Source: Ancylostoma caninum (Eukaryota > Nematoda > Chromadorea > Rhabditida > Ancylostomatidae). From it: a stretch of DNA of 64,000 bases. The stretch spans positions 1,240,001 through 1,304,000 of the forward strand of contig JBAJFG010000019.1 of assembly GCA_037903475.1 (NCBI GenBank), in the 5' to 3' direction. Below are positions 11,180 to 23,100 of the stretch, piece after piece; position 1 is the stretch's first letter; every line of letters begins with the position of its first letter. The notes under the pieces are model-generated. The model was not told the origin of the DNA, ran no database searches, and saw nothing but the letters and a program-made list of their open reading frames with translations. Made by a program: the position numbers and the translations under genes.

Positions 11180-14100
11180 GTAAGTTTGCTTTTGCATAGT
11201 GACAACTAACCATGTTCTCGAATTGGATAAACAACTGCGTGTAGCCTCAGAAATTGTGCCCTCATTTTGCCTTCAATTATTGACTGCTGCCTTCCTTTTG
11301 CCTACTGTTCTGAAACATTTGCAATTGCTTTCCTTTTTCACATACTTGCCATAACATTTCAAACGTTTGCCATAAACATTTGCTCACAATTATCCGGCAG
11401 CTTAGTGGTAGGGACCTTAGCGAGTTTAACCTATTGACGACCGCGCGCATCTTCGCGTTTCTGGCGCGTGGGACCAACGCCCATTTCAGGAGCGCGGCGC
11501 CTGCATAGTTTCACGCTGTTATGGTAAGATAATTTAGAATAAAACACGGAATTTTATGGAAATAATCCGAAATCTTGTTCTGGAAGCTTACTGGTGTCAT
11601 TGGACTAGAAATCCGGAGAATCTAAACGATTCTCACTTTATTTAAGGCCAAAACAAGTTTGTTAAAGGTATTTTGAGTATTATGAAGAAGTTTCCCGAGA
11701 GTATACAGGTTTGTATCGCTCTAGCCTGACAGGTATGGAAGTGCAAGATGCAGAGAGTGTTTTTGTAAAGAAAATATGGCTCTTACACAGATTATTCTCA
11801 ACCACTACACAAGAAATGTAATGCGAACTGGCTCGATTTTAAATCCCATCCTTTTCATGGTATTTGGCACTACAAAAAAGGATATCTTTCCCGAACCACA
11901 GTCATATCAGCATTGTTTGGAAGTGTTGTACTCGTTTCGTATGGAAATACTGCAAAATATACCGAAAGTGAGGGTCAGTGGTTGATAATAAAGATTCTGG
12001 AGCGTTCATCATGAAGCTGAGGACACGTCGATTGACTTCTTTCTCACCAGCGGGCTCCGGTGCACTCCTTCATCATCTATTTTGAACCTTTTTTGAAGCA
12101 TTTCCGCACTACTGAGCACCGCTGGTCAAACTCCATCTTTCACATCCGTAAAGCAATGCGGGCAGAACGTTGCTGTGGAATAAGTGACTCTTCATTTGCG
12201 CTGGTGTGTCCTTGTTTTTGAGGAGAACATCGACTTTTGAAAATGTAGTCCAGCCTGCTTTCCCTTGCCGCGACACCTCCAGTCGCAAATTATTAACTAT
12301 CCTGATGGCTTAGCCAAGGTAGACGTGGTGCTCAACTCGTTCGACAAGCTGGTTATTCAACTGAATTCAACTGAAGTCCTCACAATAAGCGTTTTCATTC
12401 ACTTGGTTTTACCAGGATGTATCATCAATCCAATACTCTGTGAGCTGGCATATCTCGTTTGGGAGGTTTTATAGTGTCTCCGGTCTATCAGCTACCAGTA
12501 CTACATCATCTGCAAACAGTAGCACTTGCAATTTTTCTCCATCTATTTCGAGGCCACCTCTCTCAGCAACATGTCTCAAAACTGAGTCCAGTGAACATGT
12601 GAAAGCTTTCGGGGAGCAGATGTCGTCTTGTTTTACTTCCCTATTCATATAGATCCTTAGGAGCCTTTCAAAAAGGGTGATTGCAGTGTAGGAATCCTTC
12701 ACTGTTTCTTGTAGGACCCTAACATATGCTGGTTCCAATCCTCGGTCGGACATTGCCTTGAGCACAGCATTGTGTTCTACGGAATCAACCGCTTTCTGGA
12801 AGTCTACGAATGGAAGACATAACGGAAGTTTGTATATGTATTCTCTGCATATTCCGGTAGCTACGAGATAGTGAAAATGTGGTTGATGGTGGAAAAACGT
12901 CTACAAAATCCTACTTGCTCTCTAGCATGTTCTCGTTCAGAGTGCGCTCCATTCTTGCATAGATGATTCTCATGAAGATTATGTTCAGATGAGACAATAG
13001 GGTTATTGGCCTGTAGTTCCGAATATCTTCTATATCAACTTTCTTCGGTATCAGTACGGTTCTAGCGTACTTCCACTGTTCTGGTATGGTATTCTTCTTA
13101 CTTTGATGACTTTGTGGACCTGATGGAGAGAGCCCTTGCAAAAACTTCTCCGCCTGCTCTTATTTCTTTTGTTCTGATTTCGTCTGGGCTCGCTGCTTTG
13201 CCAGTCTTCATATTCCGTACTGCCATATCAACTTCTGCATTCAAGACCTCTGAGACATGCCCGATTTGCTCGAAGACGGGCGGATCAATGGCGAACAACT
13301 CGTTGAAGAACGTTAGGCAAATCTCTTCCATTTCTGCCCTTGCGGTTTTTCTTCTGCCATGTTCATTCACGAATGCTGTAGGCATTTTTCTGCAGACTTG
13401 AACTTCTCTCCACGCCTATTTCAAGCTCGCTCTGTCTTCTGCTGTTTTCCGGAGCCGTTCCTTTCAAAAGTTCTCATACTCTTTCATCATCCTCCGCCGT
13501 CTTTCTTGAAGAATTTGCAGTGTTCCCTAGCTTAATCTCTCCCTACACTGACCTTCTCTTTTTACTGTAACTGGACTTCTGCACATTCGGAGCTTTTCGA
13601 GAGTGCTGTCACAATCTTCGTCTTTGTCTTCAACGTGCATATTCCAGTCCATGCCTTCCACTGCTCGACTGAAAAGTGCCGTCCGATGTTGCTTAGGTCT
13701 TCGGCGCTGACTTGTCCTGGCCAATCTTCAGCTTTCCCCTCTGGAATCAACTACTGTTCCCGCTCTGAGGAGTCTGCGATCCGAATGTACGCAAACTTTG
13801 GATTCCGCGATGACAGACACGTCATTCACCATCCTCTTCTTGTCGCAGAGAACGGAGTCGATCTCATTTCTGGTTCTGTCATTCGGCGCGCGCCATGTCC
13901 AACGCCTGCCAGGCCTTCTGCATTTGCCTTTTCTGGAACAACGTGTTCATAACGTGGAGCTTTGCACATTCTGCGAAATCCGCAACCCTTTGACCTCTTT
14001 GATTTCTAGCTCCATGTCCGAATTTCCCTACCAAGCAGTGGCGGATGAAGGAAATGGGTGGGAGGGGACGGAGGGGACGGGGAGAGGGGGCGTGGAAAAG

Positions 14101-17100
14101 TGGGGTCTCCGCCGCTTTAGGATCCCAGATTGAAAATGAAATCAATAGCAATATCATAGTTAATATTAATTGGCATTTTAGGTGCGTGTGTGTGCAAGAG
14201 AACTAACCACTGTCGTGGAAATCTGCCGACACCATCGTGTTCAGCGCATCGATATATGCACAGAAAAGTTGCAAATTTTGATTCCTACCTTGATTTATAG
14301 GTCTTTCGGGCCACTTTTGTCATGTTCAGACATGTTAATGGCCAACAGTTGTTTTCAACACGGTCGGAATGAGTGAGATAGGCCCGTGATTACATGACTG
14401 TACGGAAAGAAAGAGACGACATGACAGTTTTATAACGAAGAGACCAGGCGGACGAGGGATGACACGGATGGGGGTTGCGCCTGCACAGATCGTGGAGAAG
14501 GTGAACATGAAATGAGCCTAGTCAGAGGTGCGTCGGCGCTCGGTAGGGGAAGAGTTGCCGTTGAAGAGAGAACAGCAGTGAGAGTGATGCGCCGGCGCCC
14601 ATAGGTGGGGGAAACGGGCCCAGCGCTGTGATAGGGGTGCGCCGGCGTCCAAAAGTGGGAAACGCCTGGAGTCGGGTTCAATGGTGTGATGAGGGTGTGC
14701 CGGCTTCCACATGTAATAGGAATTCGCTAGGCGGGTCTATTACTGCATGAGGAGTACGCATACCCTGTTTCGGCGGACCCTCCTGCCTAAATCACCTAGA
14801 TGTACATTGTTTCCTTTCATATCCGTGCTCTCTTCCCATCCCGTTTGTGTCTGAATGAACCACTCCTTCTTTTCCGTTTATATACACCGGTGGACCCTCA
14901 CCACTTGAATTACCACAACAACCAGTTGAGCCTAAATCATTTCAAGATAATATTTGCACTGAATTGGTTACACTCAATTCTTCCACTAACTTCGCTCATA
15001 CGTATGGGAGAGCATAACTTTGTTCATGTGGGGGAAAGCTGCCACCTACGGAATCAAGGGTTTCTCAGAAGAGCGACAGAACTGCGTGGAAGGATACAGA
15101 TTTTATCAATCCATTTACACTTTTGTGTTTGCTTTCAATGTGCAGTATGCTAGCGAAGCGAGCATCAACAGAAGTCTGGGAGTCCGGCGTCAGCCCTACA
15201 GCCAGACTGATTAATTATAAGAATAAATAATACATAAGAATTATATAAAAATTATAATAATAAACGGTTAAAAATAAGCTAATACAACATTCTTATTTGT
15301 ATTGTGAAGTGATTCCGAGAATTTGGCGAACCATTCTCGGTGGGAGGGGAGCTGCCCCCCCCTGCGTCCGCCACTGCTACAAAGGTCTTCTCGTTTTGTC
15401 CACTACTCAGTTTAGCATTGAAATCGGCGAGTACAGCTGTGTGAATTTCTGCCTCAGGTGACGCTTAAGTTCCTCACAGAAATCTTCTCATCACTGGTAG
15501 CCGATGTGGGCGCGTATGCTGCAATGACCTCCATAGTAGATGACTTGTCGGTCCTGAGCTTCATGATTGCAAGACTGTATGACACAATTTCTATCGAAAT
15601 AATTCGACTTGTCACGGGCGGTAACACTATGAAGCCGACACCTCCAACACCATTCTTCGCTGCACCAAGAATCACTTCGCTACCATCATGTCATTTTAAA
15701 GACATCTCCTTCTCACACCTTGTTTCGCAAAGTGTTACAATGGCGATTTCGATGTTTTGCAGCTCGCCAAACAGGAAGCTTAGTGCCGCTTAGGAGTGCA
15801 TAGTACTCGCAAAACAGTTAACTTTAGAAGTTGAGTAATTTGAGACTACTCAGTCTATGTTAGGCATATTGAAGTCGCCAACCACAACTACGGGAGATTC
15901 ACAGATAGCCAAGTCAGTGATAGTCTTAAAAAGTTGAAGTGTCATTGGTGAGCTACAAGATGGTGATCTATATACTAGAATGATTCTAATATTGCTAAGT
16001 TCATAGACCACATCAGTTACTATTATTTCATATGCTGAAGTCAAAGACTCGGAAATAACCGTTGAATATGCTTCTAAGGAGGAGAGCCACACCACCACCT
16101 GACCGACAGCTTCGATCACAGCGTAAAACTGTATAGTCCTTTGACCAGCTACCGAGCATAAATGCAATGGAATGGTAACTCTTCAGCCATGTCTCTGCAA
16201 ACAAGTATATATCATACATAAGCCCTAGTAATACATCAATATACAGAGCATTTCTTGGAAAGGATCGTAAATTGCTATAAGACATTATAGAACTGTGAGT
16301 GAATTGTTTTTACTAGCTGACCGAGGAGCACCTATTAGTTTGAAGGTACATTTGAATTATTGGAAGATAGTGCACAGTAAGGATTGGTGTTATTGAAATG
16401 CTGCTTTTCAGAACTTTTCTTTTGTTGAATGCGAGCATCACGTCGGCGTGCTCTTTCTTCAGGTGTGAGGGATTCTCTGAGGTAAACCCCTTCCACATGG
16501 AAAGTGCGCAGACGTGGTGCTCTCGTTACAGCAATACGCTGAAATATCCTTGCAGGAAGTACCACCTTCAGTAATCTACGTTTTGATTGAGCCGCTCTAC
16601 CTAATCGATATACACCAGTAGGAAAACATTCTACTCCTAAATGTGCTAACACTTCTGCAACGTTATCGTAATCATGCTTAATTCTTTCACGCACATTTAC
16701 ACTGTCCGATTCAGGAATACCGGTTATTACAATCGATCTGAGTCGTTCAAATTCATGCCAATCAGGTTTTGTGCTCTCAGAATTATTGGAATGAGGCGTT
16801 ATAACCGAATTAGCATTAGATGATTCATACAATCGAATGCGATTTCTAAGCTCCTGATTTTCAATGGACGGGTGACGCTGTCGAAGTCACTGTGGAGGTC
16901 GAGAAGGGCTGGGTGCACAATGCTCCTCTTCTGTCGATGCTATTCAAACAGCAGTCGTGTATTGCATCAGTTCTTGACAAATCCAAATGTGTTCCTAATT
17001 AATAATTGCAACGATAGCGCGGAGAGGTCTATCCAGAATCCGTTCGAAGATCTCCATCGTATGACACCGCAGCCTAATTTTTTGGCACGTTGTGCAATCT

Positions 17101-20100
17101 GCGATGTCTCCCTTTCCTTCCGAGTACTGTGATGCTGGTCGTCCACGAGTTGGGCAGTTTCCCTTCAGCTATTACTTCGTTAAAGAAAGAAGAGAGCCAG
17201 CGGATTCGTGCACCTTCTGCTATCTCCCAGATTTCAGATGGTGGGCTATATGGACCGGATGACTTCCAGTACTTCATCTTAGCTAACGCGGTTGTACCAC
17301 TTCCTCATCGATTGGTAGCACTGGTCCTGACACCGAATTGAACGCTGGCATCGGCGGGTGAGGGAACTCACCTATGCACGTTGCGTAATAGTGATCGTGC
17401 CACCGATTGAGTATGTCAGGAATGCGATGGAGAAGACGTCTGTTGTTATCCTCGATCTGCGCTACATGTCCGAGGTCTTCAGTAGCTCGTCGTCTCTCTT
17501 ACGCAATACGGTAAATCTTCTTCTCCCCATCTGCGGTTTCTAACTCCTCATACAGTGTTCTATACCTTGCCACCGTTGCAGCTGCAACCGCTTTCTTCGC
17601 TTTGGCCTTCGCCTTTCTATACTCCCGCATGCTGTCGTCCGATCTCGTTCTCAGCCACTTCTTGTATGCATCCTTCTTCCTCAGGATGACTTGAACCACC
17701 TCGGACCACCACCAGGTCTGCTTGTCGATGAACGCCTGTCCAGGTTTGGTGATTCCAAGGAGGTTCCGTGCACCTTCTGTTATTGCCCGCTCCAGTGATG
17801 ACCATTTCGTGTTTACGCCTCCAGCAGTGGCGGTCCTGAGTGATGTCTTGGCAACAGTCTCCCAACTCCTTCTTGTTTTCGATCAATTTCCACCACTTGA
17901 TTCGTTCTAACAGAACTTGCGGTCGTTTCGGGCGCCGATGTTGGAGGCGCATGTCCATGACCAGAAGATGGTGTTGTGATACAATACTATCCGAGGATAT
18001 CACTTTAGCATCAATGTCTTCAGCTCCTTGCGAGGCACGAGGATGTAGTCAATTTGCGTTGCGCGGCCACTACGTGATATGTAATGAGGTGTACGGTCTT
18101 CTTGAAGGAAGCATTCACTACGGCCAAATTCGCAGCTTCGGCGTGGTCAAGGAGCATCGTTCCTTCCTCATTTCGCATGGCCTTGCCCTCCTTCTCTCGT
18201 AACCATCACTAGCGGACCCGATGTGCCCATTGGAGTCTCTGCCAAGGATTACATTTTCGTTCTCATCGAAGCCCTGTGGTAGCGTCTTGAGACTGTGGTA
18301 GAAATCTTCCTTCATGTCCTCGGTGCATCCGCATTGTGGCGCTTATACAAAGACAATCCTTAGCACATTGTTTCCTGCGTTGATCTTAAGAGACATTAGG
18401 TGGTCGGACTCGCGCTGGACGCTGGTGACGAAGTCTCGGTAGCGTTCACTTACAATGATACCAACATCATTGCGGCCGGATGTCGTGCCGTGGTAGATGA
18501 GCTGGTATCCATCGTCGATATCGCACGACTTCGCTCCCTTCCAATTCGTTTCTTGTGCGCAGGCGATGTTGACTTTCTGCCTCTTCAGCGTCGCGGCAAG
18601 TTCGCGGCTTCTCGCTGTCAGGCCTCATCTATTCCTACTTAAAGGCAGCAAGAGCCAAAATCCTCTACTCCGAGCTGAGATGGCTCGGGTGGTGAAGTAC
18701 AGACTCAGAACATCATAAATGTGAAACGAACACAGGCTATGATGGCTTACCTGCAGAGAAACTGGAATTGTCGTCGCAAACACGCCTGGCCGTGTTCGCG
18801 CGCGGACGAGTGCTCCGCGTCCCACCCACGAAATCCTACGAATTGAACGCATTTCGTACTACTTTGCGCCAAACCACTGCCGCAATGGCTTTGGTTGCAA
18901 GGAAAACTCGTACTAGCGCGAACTCGACCAGGCGTGTTCGCGACGACGTTTCCATTTCCTCTGCAGGTAAGCCATCATTGTTTGTGTTCGTTTCGCATTT
19001 GTGATGTGCTGAGTCTGTACTTCACCAAACGCTTCTCAGCTCCGAGTCGAGGATCTCGGCTCTTACTGCATTTAAGCGGCTGCGCAGGCGTGCACTGCGC
19101 GGCGGGAGCCTCGAGTGGATCCGCGGCCGTCCTTTAAAACGCGCCAAACGAACTTGCGGACGTCCTTCAAAAGGTGCAACAGTACTGCAGTGCTGGGGCT
19201 GCCTGAATGCATGGTCATCCTTGTAATAGAACTGCGATGACAATACTAACATACGAGAAATGAGAGGATTCAGCATGATTCTAACTCAAAATATGAAAAT
19301 GATCGCCAACAATTTGTTCATATGCAACGAGGAGTGATGGAGAAGTGCAACAGCTCATAGTAAGGTTTGATAGTTCTTCAAAAGGTTCGATAGTTCGTTG
19401 TTTCATTCCTTCCAGGTTGTCTCCTTAATAGTGAGCTGGTTCACATTCCATCCATGCGTACTTTGACATAACTCAGTGTTGAAGATAGAGAACATACAGT
19501 GGACGGCAATGGCGGTGGCCCATCTGCGGCCTCGAGAAGGACGCAGCGCAACCGCGCCGCCGCGTCGTAAACAATGTTTTCTGCTGCTGTTATGCTATAT
19601 TTAGAGCTTCTCTGCCCGATTTTAAGCATTTCTGACCAAATCGGGAAGAAAGCGACTAGAAATAGCATCCCAGTAGCAGACGACACCGGTCCCGGCGCGC
19701 GCGGCGCGGTCGCGCTGCGTCCTTCTCGAGGCCGCAGATGGGCCACCGCCATTGCCGTCCACTGTAAGTGTTCTTGCTGTGTTTTCCTTTCTTTATTTTG
19801 GCGCAAGAGCAGCAGTCGTGCCAGCTAGAGCGCACACTAGCATTTCTCATACGTAGATGCTTACGTATTCCAAGCAAAACTGCTTATATTCCGTCTACGT
19901 CCCGAAAAAGGCATTCTTCATTAGACATCGGGAAAAATAATATGCTTTCCACCTGATCGGCAATGGAAGCGCAGCGAAAAACCTCACCTTTCGAAATCTG
20001 ACTACGTACTAAGTTTCGAGGAACTTTGGATTTGACTGTAGTCGTACACGAAATTTATGGGATTTTATAAAGTGTTTACGACCACACTAGCTATGAAAAA

Positions 20101-23100
20101 GATGGGAGGGTTTACCTACTTTGAAGGTTTTAGTCACAATGATGTTAGGCAGCGGAAAAACTTTGCCCACACCAGTCTCACAATTAATTTGACTTCGAAC
20201 ACAATAGAATTTTGCACACTAACGCAAGGAATTTGGCAGCTTTACGGGGATTCAAGCACGCACGAACGCTAAAGTTCGAAGGACTGTGATATGTGTGTTA
20301 CATGGTAATTTCTGATCACTTGTCCACCCCTGATTTTCATTTAGCTTCTGCAACAAATGCACTAAAGCCTCACCGACGCCAGTGTTGCACCGTTTAAAAG
20401 ACGCCTGCGAATCCATTCGCTGCCTCTTAAAGGACGGGCGCGGATCCATTCGAGGCCCCCGTCACACGCCGCGCACACCCGCGCAGCCGCTTAAGTACGG
20501 ATAGATGCGGCCCTTCCTGTCATCGTCCCGATGTTGATTGATGCTAGACCAACCGTGTGATAATTCCGCTCCTTCGAGTGGCCCATAGTCCTTGCCTATT
20601 TTTCGCAACACCCGGAGTTAGTGGTAAAGGTACGCCCTAGTATTAATTGAGATTTCTTTAATAGCACAATCCACGATTTTATCAGGACGCGACATGGTGT
20701 CCATCGGCCGACTTGTCGCAAAGTCCAACGCCGGAATGGTTGAGGGGAAGGAATTCCTCCCCGAGGTGGACAAGGGACTTGTTTGTTTGAGGCAGCTCCT
20801 AATCGCCTCTCTGCTCTTCCCAATGTTATGATGTGGGCTTTTGAGAGGACCCAGTATCCAGGATACAGCCTGCAATCAAGCAATTCCATACACACGTGTG
20901 TGAGCGTACGTTCACACTCAAATGCCGACTATATAGACCGAATCCAGCACAGCAGATCTGAGGGGTCCATCCCGTAGGTCAACCCATGTCGCAGGACAAG
21001 CGCATGGCTGCCTTTGGTGCACGTTTAATCCCCAATCCGCCATCAGGGGTCACGCCACGTAGCCTCGCAGCAAGTCGGCTGGAATCTCTCGAATGACGGA
21101 GATCCGTGGAGTTATTGTGACTATTATTGTGACTAAATTCTTTTTGATCTGCCATTTTTCACCCACTTGCTATCGAAGCTCGGCCAAGATGGGAGCATCT
21201 TCATCATCATTACCAACTTCTTCTTGTTGTTCTCCCTAGCGTGTGTCCCATGCCGTCGCGGGGGCCACTTACTGTATCTCCACTTCCACTTGTTCCGTTA
21301 TTCGCGTCCTTTGTACAGGATGGCCTATAAATATGGTGAAGCATGCAAGCTCCCGCTTTCTCAATTTATTCTAGGTTGCTGCATCTCTCTCAGAATCATA
21401 TTTGCTTGAAGGCTAAATCTTGTTTATCACTTTCAAATTTACATATAACATGAGATATTATCTACTGATTGTTAGATACTGCCACTGCGAAGTTAACGCC
21501 TCTTTTTGGAACGAAAGGGTTTTGGCACGCTGCGTTTTCAAATCACTGACAGCGTCCAAGAAATCGGTTCACGCGGTAGTTTCAATATATAAAGAGATGA
21601 GAACAAATTCTGATAGAATTGGTAGTGGAAGATGCGATATAGTTGCTGCTGGAAAGGTAAAATTGTGTGAAGATTTTGATGATTTTGGCGGTTACTCCTA
21701 AGAAATCCCAAATTTCAACCACTTAAATTGAAGCTTGGCTTCCTCAGTTCCCTCAGAAGCAGCGGGTTTATTAAAAGGTTCCAGGAATGAGGATTACTGA
21801 TTTTCTGCTCATACCTCTTAGGAGGAACTTTATTTACCTAAGATTGAATTTGACGACGTCGGTGGCATGCCACCACCAACGAAATTGTCATACGTTTCAG
21901 CATTGGTGAAGGGGAAGATGGTTAATATTTTCGAACTCAATATTTGTTTTTGTTTGTTGTTCAATGGGAGACAAAATATCACGTCACTTTTTAGATGAAG
22001 TTGAAATGGCTTTTGAAAAGCGTTTCTGTAACCATGATTATGGACCACCCCGTAGTTATTTGCACTTCAGCCGAATTAGACTTCACCCAGTCTAGCAAGC
22101 GAGTTTTTGGTCTTCAGCAGAGCTTAATGCCCTTAACATCTATGTGGAGGTCTGGAGCGTTATACCTGGAGGAGGGGGCGCTGGCAGGGCCACCAATTGG
22201 CCTATTTGCTGAACTGACCAAACGTAGAGCCGTATCCCTTCCCAGGTATAATGTGGGTATAACACCCTTAGGTTGAGTGCAATTTTGGCTACAGACCCAC
22301 TTTCTCTACGCTGCACGTGTCCAAAGCACCAACCGCCCTTCTCCCATTCCATCGATTATCGGTACGACTCCAAAGGTGGAGCGAAACACCTCATTCGAGA
22401 CTTTGTCTTTTAACGTCACACACATTGACGACCTCAGTATTCGCATGTCCATTGTAAAGCAAGACTTGCTTGTTGACTTTCGTGGCTGAACAGCACTCCG
22501 GTCCATGAAGAGCGACCGGCCTTACCAACGTCTAGTAGGCTTCGAACTTGAGTGGGATTGGCATTTTCTCGTCACACAATATGCTCTTTGTCCTTTTTCA
22601 CTCCATCCACGTGGCGTTGGCACGTCCTTTAGCGCCGGGGAGGATATCGCCTGTTGAAACAACTCTTGATCCGAGATATTTGAACACTCAACCTCTATAT
22701 CATTGCTGTCTATATGAGTGGTACCGCCTTTTATTTTTGCTCCGCAATCCGTGATGCGGCTTCCGGATATCTCTGGTGATGGTGTCCACGCAGAGCATGA
22801 ACAGGGGGAGAGTGCCGACCCTTGATGTACTCGAACCTACACGGGAATGCGTTCGCTAGTCCCTGCCGAGCATCTTGCCACGCTTGACGCCTCCAGATAT
22901 AACGTCTGAATCCAATGGACGTATTCTTTGGGTAATCCAATCCAATACTGGAGGTATCTGAATATCTGAAATCATTACTGGCCTATAAGAAATGGGAGAG
23001 CTACGTAAGTTTTCATCGTTTTGGATGTAATGATGAAGTTTATATAACTACCCACTGATAGCAACATTAATTTAAACGCCTTGGCGATGACTAGAATGGA

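Larger units (their letters stand above)
12001..15793 (-). mobile_element. RTE-type retrotransposon with endonuclease and reverse transcriptase, decayed
   Basis: Minus-strand reading starts with an apurinic endonuclease segment (15793-15420: [10 protein letters not shown], then [10 protein letters not shown]). A hAT insertion at 14036-15376 follows. Then come the linker (14030-13400) and reverse transcriptase: [10 protein letters not shown] near 13020, [11 protein letters not shown], the active-site LFADDVVL near 12500, and a C-terminal region down to about 12001 ([23 protein letters not shown]). Frames are broken many times, so it is inactive. The sequence differs from the 6932 element and represents a second RTE lineage. 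Confidence 0.88.

Noticed and set aside
19489..19772. hAT assignment for the CAGTGG palindrome
   Set aside because: The 8-bp flanks do not match, whereas TA is present at both ends, so Tc1/mariner type is preferred.
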